From assembly GCF_014649955.1 (NCBI RefSeq), contig NZ_BMUA01000010.1:186001-250000 (forward strand): a stretch of DNA of 64,000 bases, in the 5' to 3' direction. The first letter of the stretch is position 1; each line of letters starts with the position of its first letter. This document shows positions 1 through 8,801 of the stretch, one piece after another. This DNA is from Streptomyces violascens (GTDB lineage: Bacteria > Actinomycetota > Actinomycetes > Streptomycetales > Streptomycetaceae). Under the pieces are notes generated by a model. It was not told the DNA's origin, ran no database searches, and was given only the letters and a program-made list of their open reading frames with translations. A program made the position numbers and the translations under genes.

Positions 1-1451
1 GTCGAGTAGAACTTCTCCAGGTCGGCGGTCTTCTCCGGCCAGCCGAGCGTGGAGAACGGCCACAGGCCGGACGAGAACCAGGTGTCCAGGACGTCGGGGT
101 CCTGGTGCCAGCCCTCGCCGGTCGGAATCTCGTCGTCGGGCCCGACGCACACGACCTGACCCTCCGGGCCGTACCAGATCGGGATGCGGTGACCCCACCA
201 CAGCTGGCGCGAGATGCACCAGTCGTGCATGTTGTCGACCCAGTCGAAGTACCGCTTCGACATGTCCTCGGGGTGGATCTTGACCCGGCCGTCGCGGACG
301 GCGTCACCGGCAGCCTGCGCGAGCGGGCCGACCTTGACCCACCACTGCATCGACAGGCGCGGCTCGACGGTCGTCTTGCAGCGCGAGCAGTGCCCGACGG
401 AGTGCATGTACGGGCGCTTCTCGGCGACGACGCGGCCCTGCTCCTTGAGCGCGCCGACGATCGCCGAACGGGCCTCGTAGCGGTCGAGCCCCTGGAACGG
501 GCCGGGAACGGTGATGACACCGCGCTCGTCCATCACCGTGATCGACTCAAGGCCGTGCCGCTGCCCGATGGCGAAGTCGTTCGGGTCGTGCGCCGGGGTC
601 ACCTTGACGCAGCCGGTGCCGAACTCGGGGTCGACGTGGGTGTCCGCGACGACCGGGATGGAGCGGTTGGTCAGCGGCAGCTTGATGAGCCTGCCGATGA
701 GGTGCTGGTAGCGCTCGTCGTCCGGGTGGACGGCGATCGCGGTGTCACCCAGCATCGTCTCCGCGCGGGTGGTGGCGACGACGAGGGCGTCGTCCCCTTC
801 CCCGTACTTGAGCGAGACGAGCTCGCCCGGGTCGTCCTGGTACTCGACCTCGATGTCCGAGATGGCGGTCAGACAGCGCGGGCACCAGTTGATGATGCGC
901 TCGGCGCGGTAGATCAGCTCGTCGTCGTACAGGTTCTTGAAGATGGTCTGGACGGCCTTGGAAAGACCCTCGTCCATGGTGAACCGCTCACGGGTCCAGT
1001 CGAGCCCGGCACCCAGGCGCTTGAGCTGGCCCAGGATCCGGCCGCCGTACTCACCCTTCCACTGCCACACGCGCTCTGTGAACGCCTCGCGCCCCAGATC
1101 GTGCCGGGACTTGCCCTCCTCGGCGAGCTGCTGCTCGACCTTGTTCTGGGTGGCGATGCCCGCGTGGTCCATGCCGGGCAGCCACAGCGTCTCGTACCCC
1201 TGCATCCGCTTGCGGCGGGTGAGGGCGTCCATGAGCGTGACCTGGAAGGCGTGCCCGAGGTGCAGCGCGCCCGTGACGTTCGGCGGCGGAATGACGATGG
1301 TGTACGGGTCCTTGTCGGACCCGGCGTCGGCGGTGAAGTAACCGCGCTCTACCCAGCGCTCGTACAGCTTCCCCTCTACCTCGGCCGGCGCGTACTGGGT
1401 CGGCAGTTCGGTGGTGGGCGCTGGATTCTGCTGCTGAGTGTTCTCGGTCAC
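1..1451 (-). CDS. valS: Valyl-tRNA synthetase, 5' part only (runs off the window)
   Basis: Charges tRNA-Val with valine in the cytoplasm. Reading leftward from a GTG at 1451, the protein starts MTENTQQQNP and reaches the class I signature PPPNVTGALHLGH (HIGH-type motif near residues 64-67). The CP1 editing region follows, with paired CxxC zinc-type motifs (WCPRC and CSRC) and the WWGHRIPIWYG segment typical of ValRS. About 483 codons are visible of the 870-880 expected, so the KMSKS loop and anticodon-binding domain lie outside the window. No clear Shine-Dalgarno precedes the GTG, so translation may be leaderless or the start slightly misplaced. I saw no T-box leader in the 137 bases to the next gene. 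Confidence 0.95.
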   Translation of the reverse strand, partial: MTENTQQQNPAPTTELPTQYAPAEVEGKLYERWVERGYFTADAGSDKDPYTIVIPPPNVTGALHLGHAFQVTLMDALTRRKRMQGYETLWLPGMDHAGIATQNKVEQQLAEEGKSRHDLGREAFTERVWQWKGEYGGRILGQLKRLGAGLDWTRERFTMDEGLSKAVQTIFKNLYDDELIYRAERIINWCPRCLTAISDIEVEYQDDPGELVSLKYGEGDDALVVATTRAETMLGDTAIAVHPDDERYQHLIGRLIKLPLTNRSIPVVADTHVDPEFGTGCVKVTPAHDPNDFAIGQRHGLESITVMDERGVITVPGPFQGLDRYEARSAIVGALKEQGRVVAEKRPYMHSVGHCSRCKTTVEPRLSMQWWVKVGPLAQAAGDAVRDGRVKIHPEDMSKRYFDWVDNMHDWCISRQLWWGHRIPIWYGPEGQVVCVGPDDEIPTGEGWHQDPDVLDTWFSSGLWPFSTLGWPEKTADLEKFYS

Positions 1452-1588
1452 GGGGTCAGTTTAGGGGTGTCACGGGCCCGTGCCGAAACGGGAATCTTTC
1501 GTAACGGTAGGCCCCCCGATGCACCACGTCATCGGCCCGTCGGCCAGGATGTTCGGATCGGATAAGCATCCCTAGGGGGAACCCAGCA

Positions 1589-2548
1589 ATGAGCTACAAC
1601 CAGCCGGGCCCGTACGGCGGCCAGCCCCAGCAGCCCGGCCCGTACGGCCAGCAGCCTCCGCAGCAGCCTTACGGGCAGCCCGGTCCGCAGCAGCCCGGCT
1701 ACGGCTACCCGCAGCAGGCCCCGCAGGGCGTGCCGCCGCAGCAGCCGTACGGCTACCCGCAGCAGCAGCCGCCTTACGGCCAGCAGCCCCCGTACGGCGC
1801 CCCGATGCAGCCCATGCCCCCGGCCCCGCCGAAGAAGAAGACGGGCCTGATCGTCACGGCCGTCGTCGTGGCGGTCGCAGTGATCGGCGGCGGCGTGTGG
1901 TTCCTGACGAAGGGCGGCGCGAGCAACAGCGACGTGTCGGCGAGCACGAAGGGGTACAAGCTGGTGGCCCCGGCCGAGGTGGGCGACTACAAGAAGGACA
2001 CCTCCAAGTCCAAGTCGACCGACGGCAAGCCCCTGACGGGCAAGGACAAAGCATCGACCGAGGCGATGGGCGTCAAGGACCCCAGCTCGACCTCCGGCAG
2101 CTACAAGTCCGGCGACTCCAGCAACCCGATGGCCGCGAAGATGCTGATGTTCAACGGCGTCTACGGCGACATCAGCGACCCGGCGAAAACCCTCGACGCC
2201 ACCTTCCAGAAGATGCAGAAGGGCAGCGACGAGGACAAGGCCAGCGGGTCGTCGGACGACAAGACGAAGATGGAGCTGGTCGGCAGCCCCACGGCGGTGA
2301 AGCCCTCCGGCTTCAGCGGCGCCCTCATGAAGTGCCAGAACGCCAAGGTGACCGACACCAGCGGCACGGGCAAGGGCCCCACATCCGCGGAGATTCCGAT
2401 CTGCATCTGGGCCGACTACAGCACCGTCGGCATCGTGGAGGCCATCGATGTCCAGCAGATGATGGGCACAGGTGGTACGACCATGCCTACGGACAAGGTC
2501 GCCGAACTCGCCGCCAAGCTTTACAACACCGCACGCGTCAAGAAGTAG
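1589..2548 (+). CDS. Pro/Gln/Gly/Tyr-rich single-pass membrane protein, function unknown
   Basis: A 319-residue protein. Residues 1-80 are a low-complexity tail of repeated QPGPYG, QQPYG and PQQ units. A KKK anchor at 82-84 precedes one transmembrane helix at about 86-106. The remaining 210 residues form a lysine- and serine-rich extracytoplasmic domain with two cysteines near the C terminus. The start is supported by AGGGGGAA upstream of the ATG. Such tails occur on many actinobacterial membrane proteins and may mediate self-association, but I do not recognise the outer domain. It is divergent from valS and convergent with clpX. Confidence 0.8.
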   Translation: MSYNQPGPYGGQPQQPGPYGQQPPQQPYGQPGPQQPGYGYPQQAPQGVPPQQPYGYPQQQPPYGQQPPYGAPMQPMPPAPPKKKTGLIVTAVVVAVAVIGGGVWFLTKGGASNSDVSASTKGYKLVAPAEVGDYKKDTSKSKSTDGKPLTGKDKASTEAMGVKDPSSTSGSYKSGDSSNPMAAKMLMFNGVYGDISDPAKTLDATFQKMQKGSDEDKASGSSDDKTKMELVGSPTAVKPSGFSGALMKCQNAKVTDTSGTGKGPTSAEIPICIWADYSTVGIVEAIDVQQMMGTGGTTMPTDKVAELAAKLYNTARVKK

Positions 2549-2575
2549 CCCAACGCGTAGCACAAGGATCGAATA

Positions 2576-2615
2576 AGAGGGGCGTCCTGCCGGCAGACCG
2601 GCTGGGCGCCCCTCT
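2576..2615 (+). terminator. Hairpin terminator after the Pro/Gln-rich membrane protein
   Basis: Arms AGAGGGGCG (2576-2584) and CGCCCCTCT (2607-2615) pair perfectly over 9 bases, with further pairing inside the loop. It starts 27 bases after the stop codon. There is no U tract, which is common in streptomycetes. Confidence 0.7.
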
Positions 2616-2728
2616 GCATTCATCACCGCACGGCTCTCTCGGAGCGAGGGCATCGCTGCGCGCGGCCCTCCCCAGGAGGAATCGGCCTACTACGCCTCAC
2701 GACTATTCGAATGTCATGCCCTATAGCA

Positions 2729-2763
2729 GGGGCGCCCGGTCAAGGAAGTTGACCGGGCGCCCC
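2729..2763. terminator. Terminator after clpX, possibly bidirectional
   Basis: A perfect 15-bp stem: GGGGCGCCCGGTCAA at 2729-2743, loop GGAAG, complement at 2749-2763. It lies 26 bases beyond the clpX stop and faces the previous hairpin across the convergent gap. A short TTTGT follows on the plus strand. Confidence 0.8.
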
Positions 2764-2789
2764 TTTGTCATGCCTGAGCCAGCGCAGCG

Positions 2790-4082
<1,293 letters not shown>

Positions 4083-4207
4083 GAGGTGCTTCCCCTTCGC
4101 CTGGGAGACGCCATGTGCGCCGCCTCCTGGTGCCTACTGCGTGTTCCGGGGGGACACCCCCAGACCCCCTACCGACGGTACCTTGCCGAGCCCCTCGTTC
4201 GGGCCCC

Positions 4208-4245
4208 CCTTGGCGCGGTTCACTTCGACGTGGACCGCGCCAAGG
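4208..4245 (-). terminator. Long hairpin between clpP2 and clpX
   Basis: The arms at 4208-4223 and 4230-4245 pair over 16 bases with one G-T wobble, around the loop TTCGAC. The stem begins CCTTGGCGCGGT. Placed 14 bases after the clpP2 stop, it should end or attenuate the clpP1P2 transcript before clpX. Confidence 0.8.
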
Positions 4246-4258
4246 TCACCGAAGCGGC

Positions 4259-4933
4259 TCAGGCCGCCGCGGAGGTCGTCGTCTTGCGGGTCGAAACGAT
4301 CTGGTCGACGAGACCGTAGGCCAGCGCGTCCTCGGCCGTGAGGATCTTGTCGCGCTCGATGTCGTCGCGGATCTTCTCGATCGGCGTCGTCGAGTGCTTG
4401 GCCAGCATCTCCTCCAGCTGCGAACGCATCCGGAGGATCTCGTTGGCCGCGATCTCCAGGTCGGAGAGCTGCTCACGGCCGGTGCCGCCCGAGGGCTGGT
4501 GGATCAGGACGCGGGCGTTCGGCAGCGCCATGCGCTTGCCCGGCGTGCCGGCGGCGAGCAGGACGGCGGCGGCGGAGGCCGCCTGGCCCATGCAGACCGT
4601 CTGGATGTCGGGCTTCACGAACTGCATCGTGTCGTAGATCGCCGTGAGGGCGGTGAAGGAACCGCCCGGGCTGTTGATGTAGATCGAGATGTCACGGTCC
4701 GGGTCCATCGACTCCAGGCACAGGAGCTGCGCCATCACATCGTTGGCGGACGCGTCGTCGATCTGCACGCCGAGGAAGATCACGCGCTCCTCGAAGAGCT
4801 TCGCGTACGGGTCGTACTCGCGCACGCCCTGCGAGGTGCGCTCGACGAAGCGCGGCACGATGTAGCGGTTGTCGACCTGCGGGCCGGTGTAGAGGCCGCT
4901 CGCGTTGGCCGAGGGGCCGGAGAAGTTGCTCAT
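4259..4933 (-). CDS. clpP2: ATP-dependent Clp protease proteolytic subunit ClpP2
   Basis: A serine peptidase subunit that forms mixed rings with ClpP1. From the ATG at 4933 (MSNFSGPSAN) the protein has 224 residues. The catalytic triad is S120 in MGQAASAA, H145 in LIHQPSGG and D195 in IERDK. The NSPGGS oxyanion-region motif is present. In-frame starts at 4948 (ATG) and 4963 (TTG) are possible; AGG lies next to the 4948 ATG and none has an ideal ribosome site, so the first 10 residues are uncertain. It lies 62 bases downstream of clpP1 with no terminator between, so the two are co-transcribed. Confidence 0.95.
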   Translation of the reverse strand: MSNFSGPSANASGLYTGPQVDNRYIVPRFVERTSQGVREYDPYAKLFEERVIFLGVQIDDASANDVMAQLLCLESMDPDRDISIYINSPGGSFTALTAIYDTMQFVKPDIQTVCMGQAASAAAVLLAAGTPGKRMALPNARVLIHQPSGGTGREQLSDLEIAANEILRMRSQLEEMLAKHSTTPIEKIRDDIERDKILTAEDALAYGLVDQIVSTRKTTTSAAA

Positions 4934-4995
4934 TGGGGTGTTCACCATCCTGGTGGCGTTCAAGTGGGCGGGGTCGATGCGGTGCGGGTCGGGGC

Positions 4996-5616
4996 TCAGG
5001 CCCCGGTGCCGCCGCCGCCCGGAACGCCCGAGGCAGCGGAGATGATCTCGTCGATGAGGCCGTAGTCCTTGGCCTCCTCCGCCGTGTACCAGCGGTCGCG
5101 GTCGCCGTCGCGGATGATCGTCTCGACGGTCTGGCCGGAGTGCGCGGCAGTGATCTCCGCCATGCGCTTCTTCGTACGGATCAGGTACTCGGCCTGGATC
5201 TTGATGTCGGAGGCGGTGCCACCGATGCCGGCGGAGCCCTGGTGCATCAGGATGTCGGTGTTGGGGAGCGCGAAGCGCTTGCCCGCGGTGCCGCCGGTCA
5301 GCAGGAACTGGCCCATCGAGGCGGCCATGCCCATGCCGATGGTGACGACGTCGTTCTGGATGTACTGCATGGTGTCGTAGACCGCCATGCCGGCCGTCAC
5401 CGAGCCGCCGGGGCTGTTGATGTACAGGTAGATGTCCTTGTCCTGGTCGGCAGCGGCCAGGAGGAGCATCTGGGCAGTGATCTTGTTGGCGATCTCGTCG
5501 TCGACCTGCTGGCCGAGGAAGATGATGCGGTCGTTGAGCAGTCGGCTGTAGACCTGGTCGCCGAGGCCACCACCGAGGGACGGCTCACCGGCGGCGTAAG
5601 GCATCAGATTCGTCAC
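4996..5616 (-). CDS. clpP1: ATP-dependent Clp protease proteolytic subunit ClpP1
   Basis: First gene of the clpP1P2 operon. 206 residues from a GTG at 5616 with AGGTGG seven bases upstream. The catalytic triad is S100 in GMGMAASMG, H125 in LMHQG and D174 in DRDRW, with the expected YINSPGGSV motif. In Streptomyces, ClpP1 with ClpX or ClpC degrades regulators including ClgR, closing a feedback loop. The ClgR-type operator at 5762-5775 lies about 146 bases upstream. MPYAAGEP, four codons inside, is an alternative start. Confidence 0.97.
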   Translation of the reverse strand: MTNLMPYAAGEPSLGGGLGDQVYSRLLNDRIIFLGQQVDDEIANKITAQMLLLAAADQDKDIYLYINSPGGSVTAGMAVYDTMQYIQNDVVTIGMGMAASMGQFLLTGGTAGKRFALPNTDILMHQGSAGIGGTASDIKIQAEYLIRTKKRMAEITAAHSGQTVETIIRDGDRDRWYTAEEAKDYGLIDEIISAASGVPGGGGTGA

Positions 5617-5761
5617 GTATCCACCTGCTCGTCTCTGACGGCTTCGGCCGTCTCAGCGTCTTCGTTCCGGGGGCGCGGACTCCGGCTCGCCAGACTCCAC
5701 CACCCTCGTATTCATGGACCCTAACGCGCAGGTGGGACAACGCCATCCCGGTTCCCGAACT

Positions 5762-5775
5762 GTTCGCTCGGAGCG
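5762..5775. promoter_or_regulatory. ClgR-type operator upstream of clpP1P2
   Basis: The sequence GTTCGC-TCGGA-GCG matches exactly the GTTCGC-N5-GCG motif described for the activator ClgR at clp and lon promoters in Streptomyces lividans. It is followed by CAAG, so the right half is imperfect. It lies between clpP1 and the tig terminator, in the right place for clpP1 activation. Confidence 0.75.
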
Positions 5776-5805
5776 CAAGGTGGTTGAAGCGGAATTACGC
5801 ACGAA

Positions 5806-5839
5806 GAAGGGCCCGTACGCGGCTGCGTACGGGCCCTTC
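5806..5839 (-). terminator. Terminator of tig
   Basis: A perfect 15-bp stem (GAAGGGCCCGTACGC, loop GGCT, complement) 20 bases beyond the tig stop. It is followed on the minus strand by TTCGT and insulates the clpP1 promoter from tig transcription. Confidence 0.85.
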
Positions 5840-5859
5840 CCGATGGGTCGGGCAGAGGC

Positions 5860-7254
5860 TCAGGCCTCGGTCTTCTCCTCGGCGGCGGCCTCGACCGGCT
5901 CGCCCTCGGCGGCGGCGACGACGGCCTCGGCGACCTCGTCCTCGTCGTCCTCGAGGTCGACGACCTCACCGTTGGTGTCGGTGACCTTGGCGGCCTCGAC
6001 GACCACGGCCAGCGCCTTGCCGCGGGCGACCTCGCCGACGAGCATCGGCACCTGGCCGCCCTCGACGACGGCCTGGGCGAACTGGTCCGGGCTCATGCCG
6101 GAGGAGGCCGCACGCCGCATGAGGTGCTCGGTGAGCTCCTCCTGGTTGACGTTCAGCTTCTCCTTGTTGACGAGCTCGTCCAGGATGAACTGCGTCTTGA
6201 TGCCCTTGACCGCCTGCTCCTCGGTCTCGGCGGTGAACTCTTCCTCGGTCTTGCCCTGGATCTCCAGGTACTTGGCGAGGTCGATGCCCATCTGGCCGAG
6301 CTGGTGGTGCTCGAGGTTGTGCTTGCGGGTCTGGATCTCGTCCGCGAGGAGCTTCTCGGGGATCGGGACCTCGGCCAGCTTCAGGAGCTCGTCCAGGACG
6401 CGCTCCTGGGCCTGGGTGGCCTGGTCGTACTGCTTCATGTTCTCAAGGCGCTTGCGGCTGTCGGCCTTGAGCTCGTCCAGGGTGTCGAACTCCGACGCGA
6501 GCTGCGCGAAGTCGTCGTCCAGGGCGGGCAGTTCACGGGCGGCGACCTGGGTGACCTTGACGGTGACCTCGGCCTCCTTGCCCTCGGCCGAGCCGCCCTT
6601 GAGCTCGGAGGTGAAGGTGGCCTCGCCACCGGCCTCCAGGCCCTTCACGGCGTCGTCGATGCCCTCGAGGAGCTCGCCGGAACCGATGGTGTACGAGACA
6701 CCCTCGGCCACGCCGTCCTCCAGGACCTCGCCGTCGACCTTGGCCTGCAGGTCGATCGTCACGACGTCGCCGTCCTCGGCGGCACGCTCGACGGGGGAGG
6801 TCGAGGCGAAGCGCTCGCGGAGCTGCTCCACGGACTTCTCGACGTCCTCGTCGCTGACCTCGACGGCGTCCACGGTGACCTCGATGCCGGAGTAGTCCGG
6901 GATCTCGATGGTCGGGCGGATGTCGACCTCGGCGGTGAAGTTCAGCGTCTCGCCGTCCTTCAGCTCGGTGATGTCGACCTCGGGCTGACCCAGCGGGTTC
7001 AGCTCCGCCTCGTTGATCGCCTCGGTGTAGAACTTCGGAAGGGCGTCATTGACGGCCTCTTCGAGCACGGCGCCACGACCGAACCGCTGGTCGATCACTC
7101 GGGCCGGGATCTTGCCCTTACGGAAGCCCTTGACCGTGACCTGCTGGTTGATCTTCTTGTACGCCGCGTCGAGGCTGTCCTTGAGCTCCTCGAAGGGCAC
7201 CTCGACAGTGAGCCGAACCCGGGTCGGGTTCAGGGTCTCCACGGCGCTCTTCAC
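5860..7254 (-). CDS. tig: Trigger factor, ribosome-bound chaperone and prolyl isomerase
   Basis: Binds the ribosome exit tunnel and shields nascent chains. 464 residues. The N-terminal ribosome-binding domain holds GFRKGKIPARVIDQRFG, the trigger-factor signature. The FKBP-like isomerase domain is near residues 160-245 and the helical C-terminal domain follows. The acidic, alanine-rich tail (about the last 40 residues) is typical of actinobacterial forms. The start ATGAAGAGCGCC is preceded by AAGGAG. It lies beside the clpP operon on the same strand but behind its own terminator. Confidence 0.97.
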   Translation of the reverse strand: MKSAVETLNPTRVRLTVEVPFEELKDSLDAAYKKINQQVTVKGFRKGKIPARVIDQRFGRGAVLEEAVNDALPKFYTEAINEAELNPLGQPEVDITELKDGETLNFTAEVDIRPTIEIPDYSGIEVTVDAVEVSDEDVEKSVEQLRERFASTSPVERAAEDGDVVTIDLQAKVDGEVLEDGVAEGVSYTIGSGELLEGIDDAVKGLEAGGEATFTSELKGGSAEGKEAEVTVKVTQVAARELPALDDDFAQLASEFDTLDELKADSRKRLENMKQYDQATQAQERVLDELLKLAEVPIPEKLLADEIQTRKHNLEHHQLGQMGIDLAKYLEIQGKTEEEFTAETEEQAVKGIKTQFILDELVNKEKLNVNQEELTEHLMRRAASSGMSPDQFAQAVVEGGQVPMLVGEVARGKALAVVVEAAKVTDTNGEVVDLEDDEDEVAEAVVAAAEGEPVEAAAEEKTEA

Positions 7255-7432
7255 GGTTCGGTCTCCTTGTGGCTGACTTCTTTGGGGGTTCTGCCTAAGA
7301 CCGACGGTCCCTGGCGGATGGGGCCCGGTACATCATTCATCAGACACACGGGCACGCAGCTTGCATAGTAACCGCAAGCGGGATGCCACCCACAATGTGA
7401 TCTTGTCCGTGGAGATCGGACATCGGTGACGC

Positions 7433-7509
7433 TGGTCGGGGTGGCGGGATTTGAACCCACGGCCTTCCGCTCCCAAAGCGGACGCGCTACCAAGCTGCGC
7501 CACACCCCG
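7433..7509 (-). tRNA. tRNA-Pro (anticodon UGG)
   Basis: On the minus strand the acceptor CGGGGTG (7509-7503) pairs with CACCCCG. The anticodon loop in CCGCTTTGGGAGCGG reads TGG, and the T arm has GTGGGTTCAAATCCCGC. The discriminator A and an encoded CCA (7435-7433) are present. It lies upstream of tig on the same strand, 178 bases from the tig start. Confidence 0.96.
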
Positions 7510-7841
7510 TCGGTGCGACACGTAGGGTACATGGCCGCGGGGAGTGCGTCGGCCCCTTTGTTCGGCCGGTGCGGTGCGGATCGTTCGGGGGGCGCGGCCT
7601 GGCGGGATCGCGCGGGCGCGGGTGGCCGGGAATGCGCGGGCACGGGTAACCGGGATGCGCGGGTACGGGTGACCCGGAATGTGCGGGCGGCGCGGTCCGG
7701 ATCGTTGCGCGGGTGCGGCTCGGGTGTGGCCGGAATCGTTTCGCGGGAGCACGCGCCGGAGAAGGCGGTGTGCGCGTCCGGGGCGCGACCCGCTACGATG
7801 CTCTACGTGCCGCGGTCGCGATGACCTGCGGCGCGATGCTT
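7510..7841. other. Spacer between divergent tRNA genes with a degenerate tandem repeat
   Basis: 332 bases without a credible gene. Positions 7610-7702 hold about four degenerate copies of a 22-24 base unit that begins GCGCGGGC or GCGCGGGT and ends CCGGGAAT or CCGGAAT: 7610-7633, 7634-7656, 7657-7680, and a weaker 7681-7702. Promoters for both tRNAs must lie here but I cannot place them. Confidence 0.6.
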
Positions 7842-7912
7842 GCGGGCGTAGCTCAATGGTAGAGCCCTAGTCTTCCAAACTAGCTACGCGGGTTCGATTC
7901 CCGTCGCCCGCT
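7842..7912 (+). tRNA. tRNA-Gly (anticodon UCC)
   Basis: The acceptor GCGGGCG pairs with CGCCCGC. The D arm is GCTC-AATGGTA-GAGC and the anticodon arm CTAGT-CTTCCAA-ACTAG reads TCC. The T arm is CGGGTTCGATTCCCG. 71 bases, discriminator T, with CCA not encoded. Confidence 0.97.
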
Positions 7913-7920
7913 CTTGAGTC

Positions 7921-7957
7921 CCGAAGGGCCCGGCAGCTCGGCTGCCGGGCCCTTCGG
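7921..7957. terminator. Bidirectional terminator after tRNA-Gly
   Basis: A perfect 17-bp stem (7921-7937 with 7941-7957, starting CCGAAGGGCCC) and a 3-base loop, 8 bases after the tRNA. It also lies 5 bases beyond the stop of the small membrane protein on the minus strand, so it can serve both. Confidence 0.85.
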
Positions 7958-7962
7958 CGTGG

Positions 7963-8157
7963 TCAGAACTTGATCTGGTTGATCGTGTCCGCTATCGAGT
8001 TCAGGAATCGCTGGATCGAGGGGGCCATGCCCGTCGAGGCCAGGAAGAAGCCGAAAAGTATCGCGACGATGGCCGGCCCGGCCTTGATGGAGCCGCCGCG
8101 GATGAGCACCACGAGGACGACCGCCAACAGCAGCACCACTGACAGTGAAATGGCCAC
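7963..8157 (-). CDS. Small two-helix membrane protein, function unknown
   Basis: 64 residues starting MAISLSVVLLLAVVLVVL. A first hydrophobic helix (about 4-19), a short basic loop RGGSIKAG, a second helix (about 28-45) and an amphipathic C-terminal tail. Upstream AAGGGTGTG could act as a weak ribosome site. No family assigned; it looks like a conserved streptomycete small membrane protein. Confidence 0.7.
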   Translation of the reverse strand: MAISLSVVLLLAVVLVVLIRGGSIKAGPAIVAILFGFFLASTGMAPSIQRFLNSIADTINQIKF

Positions 8158-8316
8158 AACTGATCACACACCCTTGGTCGGTCCGCCTTGCCGGCCCGGG
8201 AGCATGCCGCGCACACCCCCGCGATGACTATCGTGCCACCAACACCCCTGTGGTTGCTGCCGGGTGACGGATCGCCAAGGTAAGGATCAGGCCAACCGCG
8301 AGCCGGGCTCCAGGGG

Positions 8317-8772
8317 TCACGCGAGGCCGAGCAGGCGGCGTACCTCGGTGTACTTGGCCTTCAGACGCGTGCGGGTCGGCTCGTCGAGGACCGCCAGGCG
8401 GGCCGGGTCGGCGTTGTGCGCCAGGTCGGACTCCTTGATCAGGAGCGCGCCCTCGGTGGTAAGGATGCGCCGCGTGTAGGACTCCAGCGTCTCGCCCGGG
8501 CGCTTGGTCATGGCGAGCACCAACTCCTTGACAGATTGCGGGAGTTGGGCGGATTCCAGCCACTGGACCGACAGCGCGTCGTCCTCGATCGCGTCGTGCA
8601 GCCAGGCCGCCTTGATCTGGTCCTCGGTGCCGCCCCGGGCCCGTACGCCCTCGGCGACCGCCGCCAGGTGTTCGGCGTAGGGGCGGCCCGCCTTGTCGGT
8701 CTGGCCCTCGTGGGCGGCCCGTGCGAGGGTCTCGACCTCGCCGAGCGTCATCATCGGCTTCGCGTGGGACAT
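8317..8772 (-). CDS. Small HD-domain phosphohydrolase, possible alarmone hydrolase
   Basis: 151 residues from ATG 8772 (MSHAKPMMTL). The order of motifs matches the stand-alone RelA/SpoT hydrolase (Mesh1-like) fold: AHEGQ near 20-24, PYAEH with H35, the metal-binding HD at 59-60 with ED at 63-64, and KESDLAHN (113-120) in place of the usual KLADRLHN. The basic RKSG after AHxGQ is changed to DKAG, so substrate use is uncertain. A second in-frame start lies 11 codons upstream. It is the last gene of the ABC exporter block, 29 bases after the permease. Confidence 0.75.
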   Translation of the reverse strand: MSHAKPMMTLGEVETLARAAHEGQTDKAGRPYAEHLAAVAEGVRARGGTEDQIKAAWLHDAIEDDALSVQWLESAQLPQSVKELVLAMTKRPGETLESYTRRILTTEGALLIKESDLAHNADPARLAVLDEPTRTRLKAKYTEVRRLLGLA

Positions 8773-8801
8773 GGCTTCGACTGTACGGGCCCGGGTGCGG
8801 C

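Noticed and set aside
1452..1588. Possible T-box or other leader before valS
   Set aside because: No specifier loop, T-box bulge or antiterminator sequence could be found in 137 bases.
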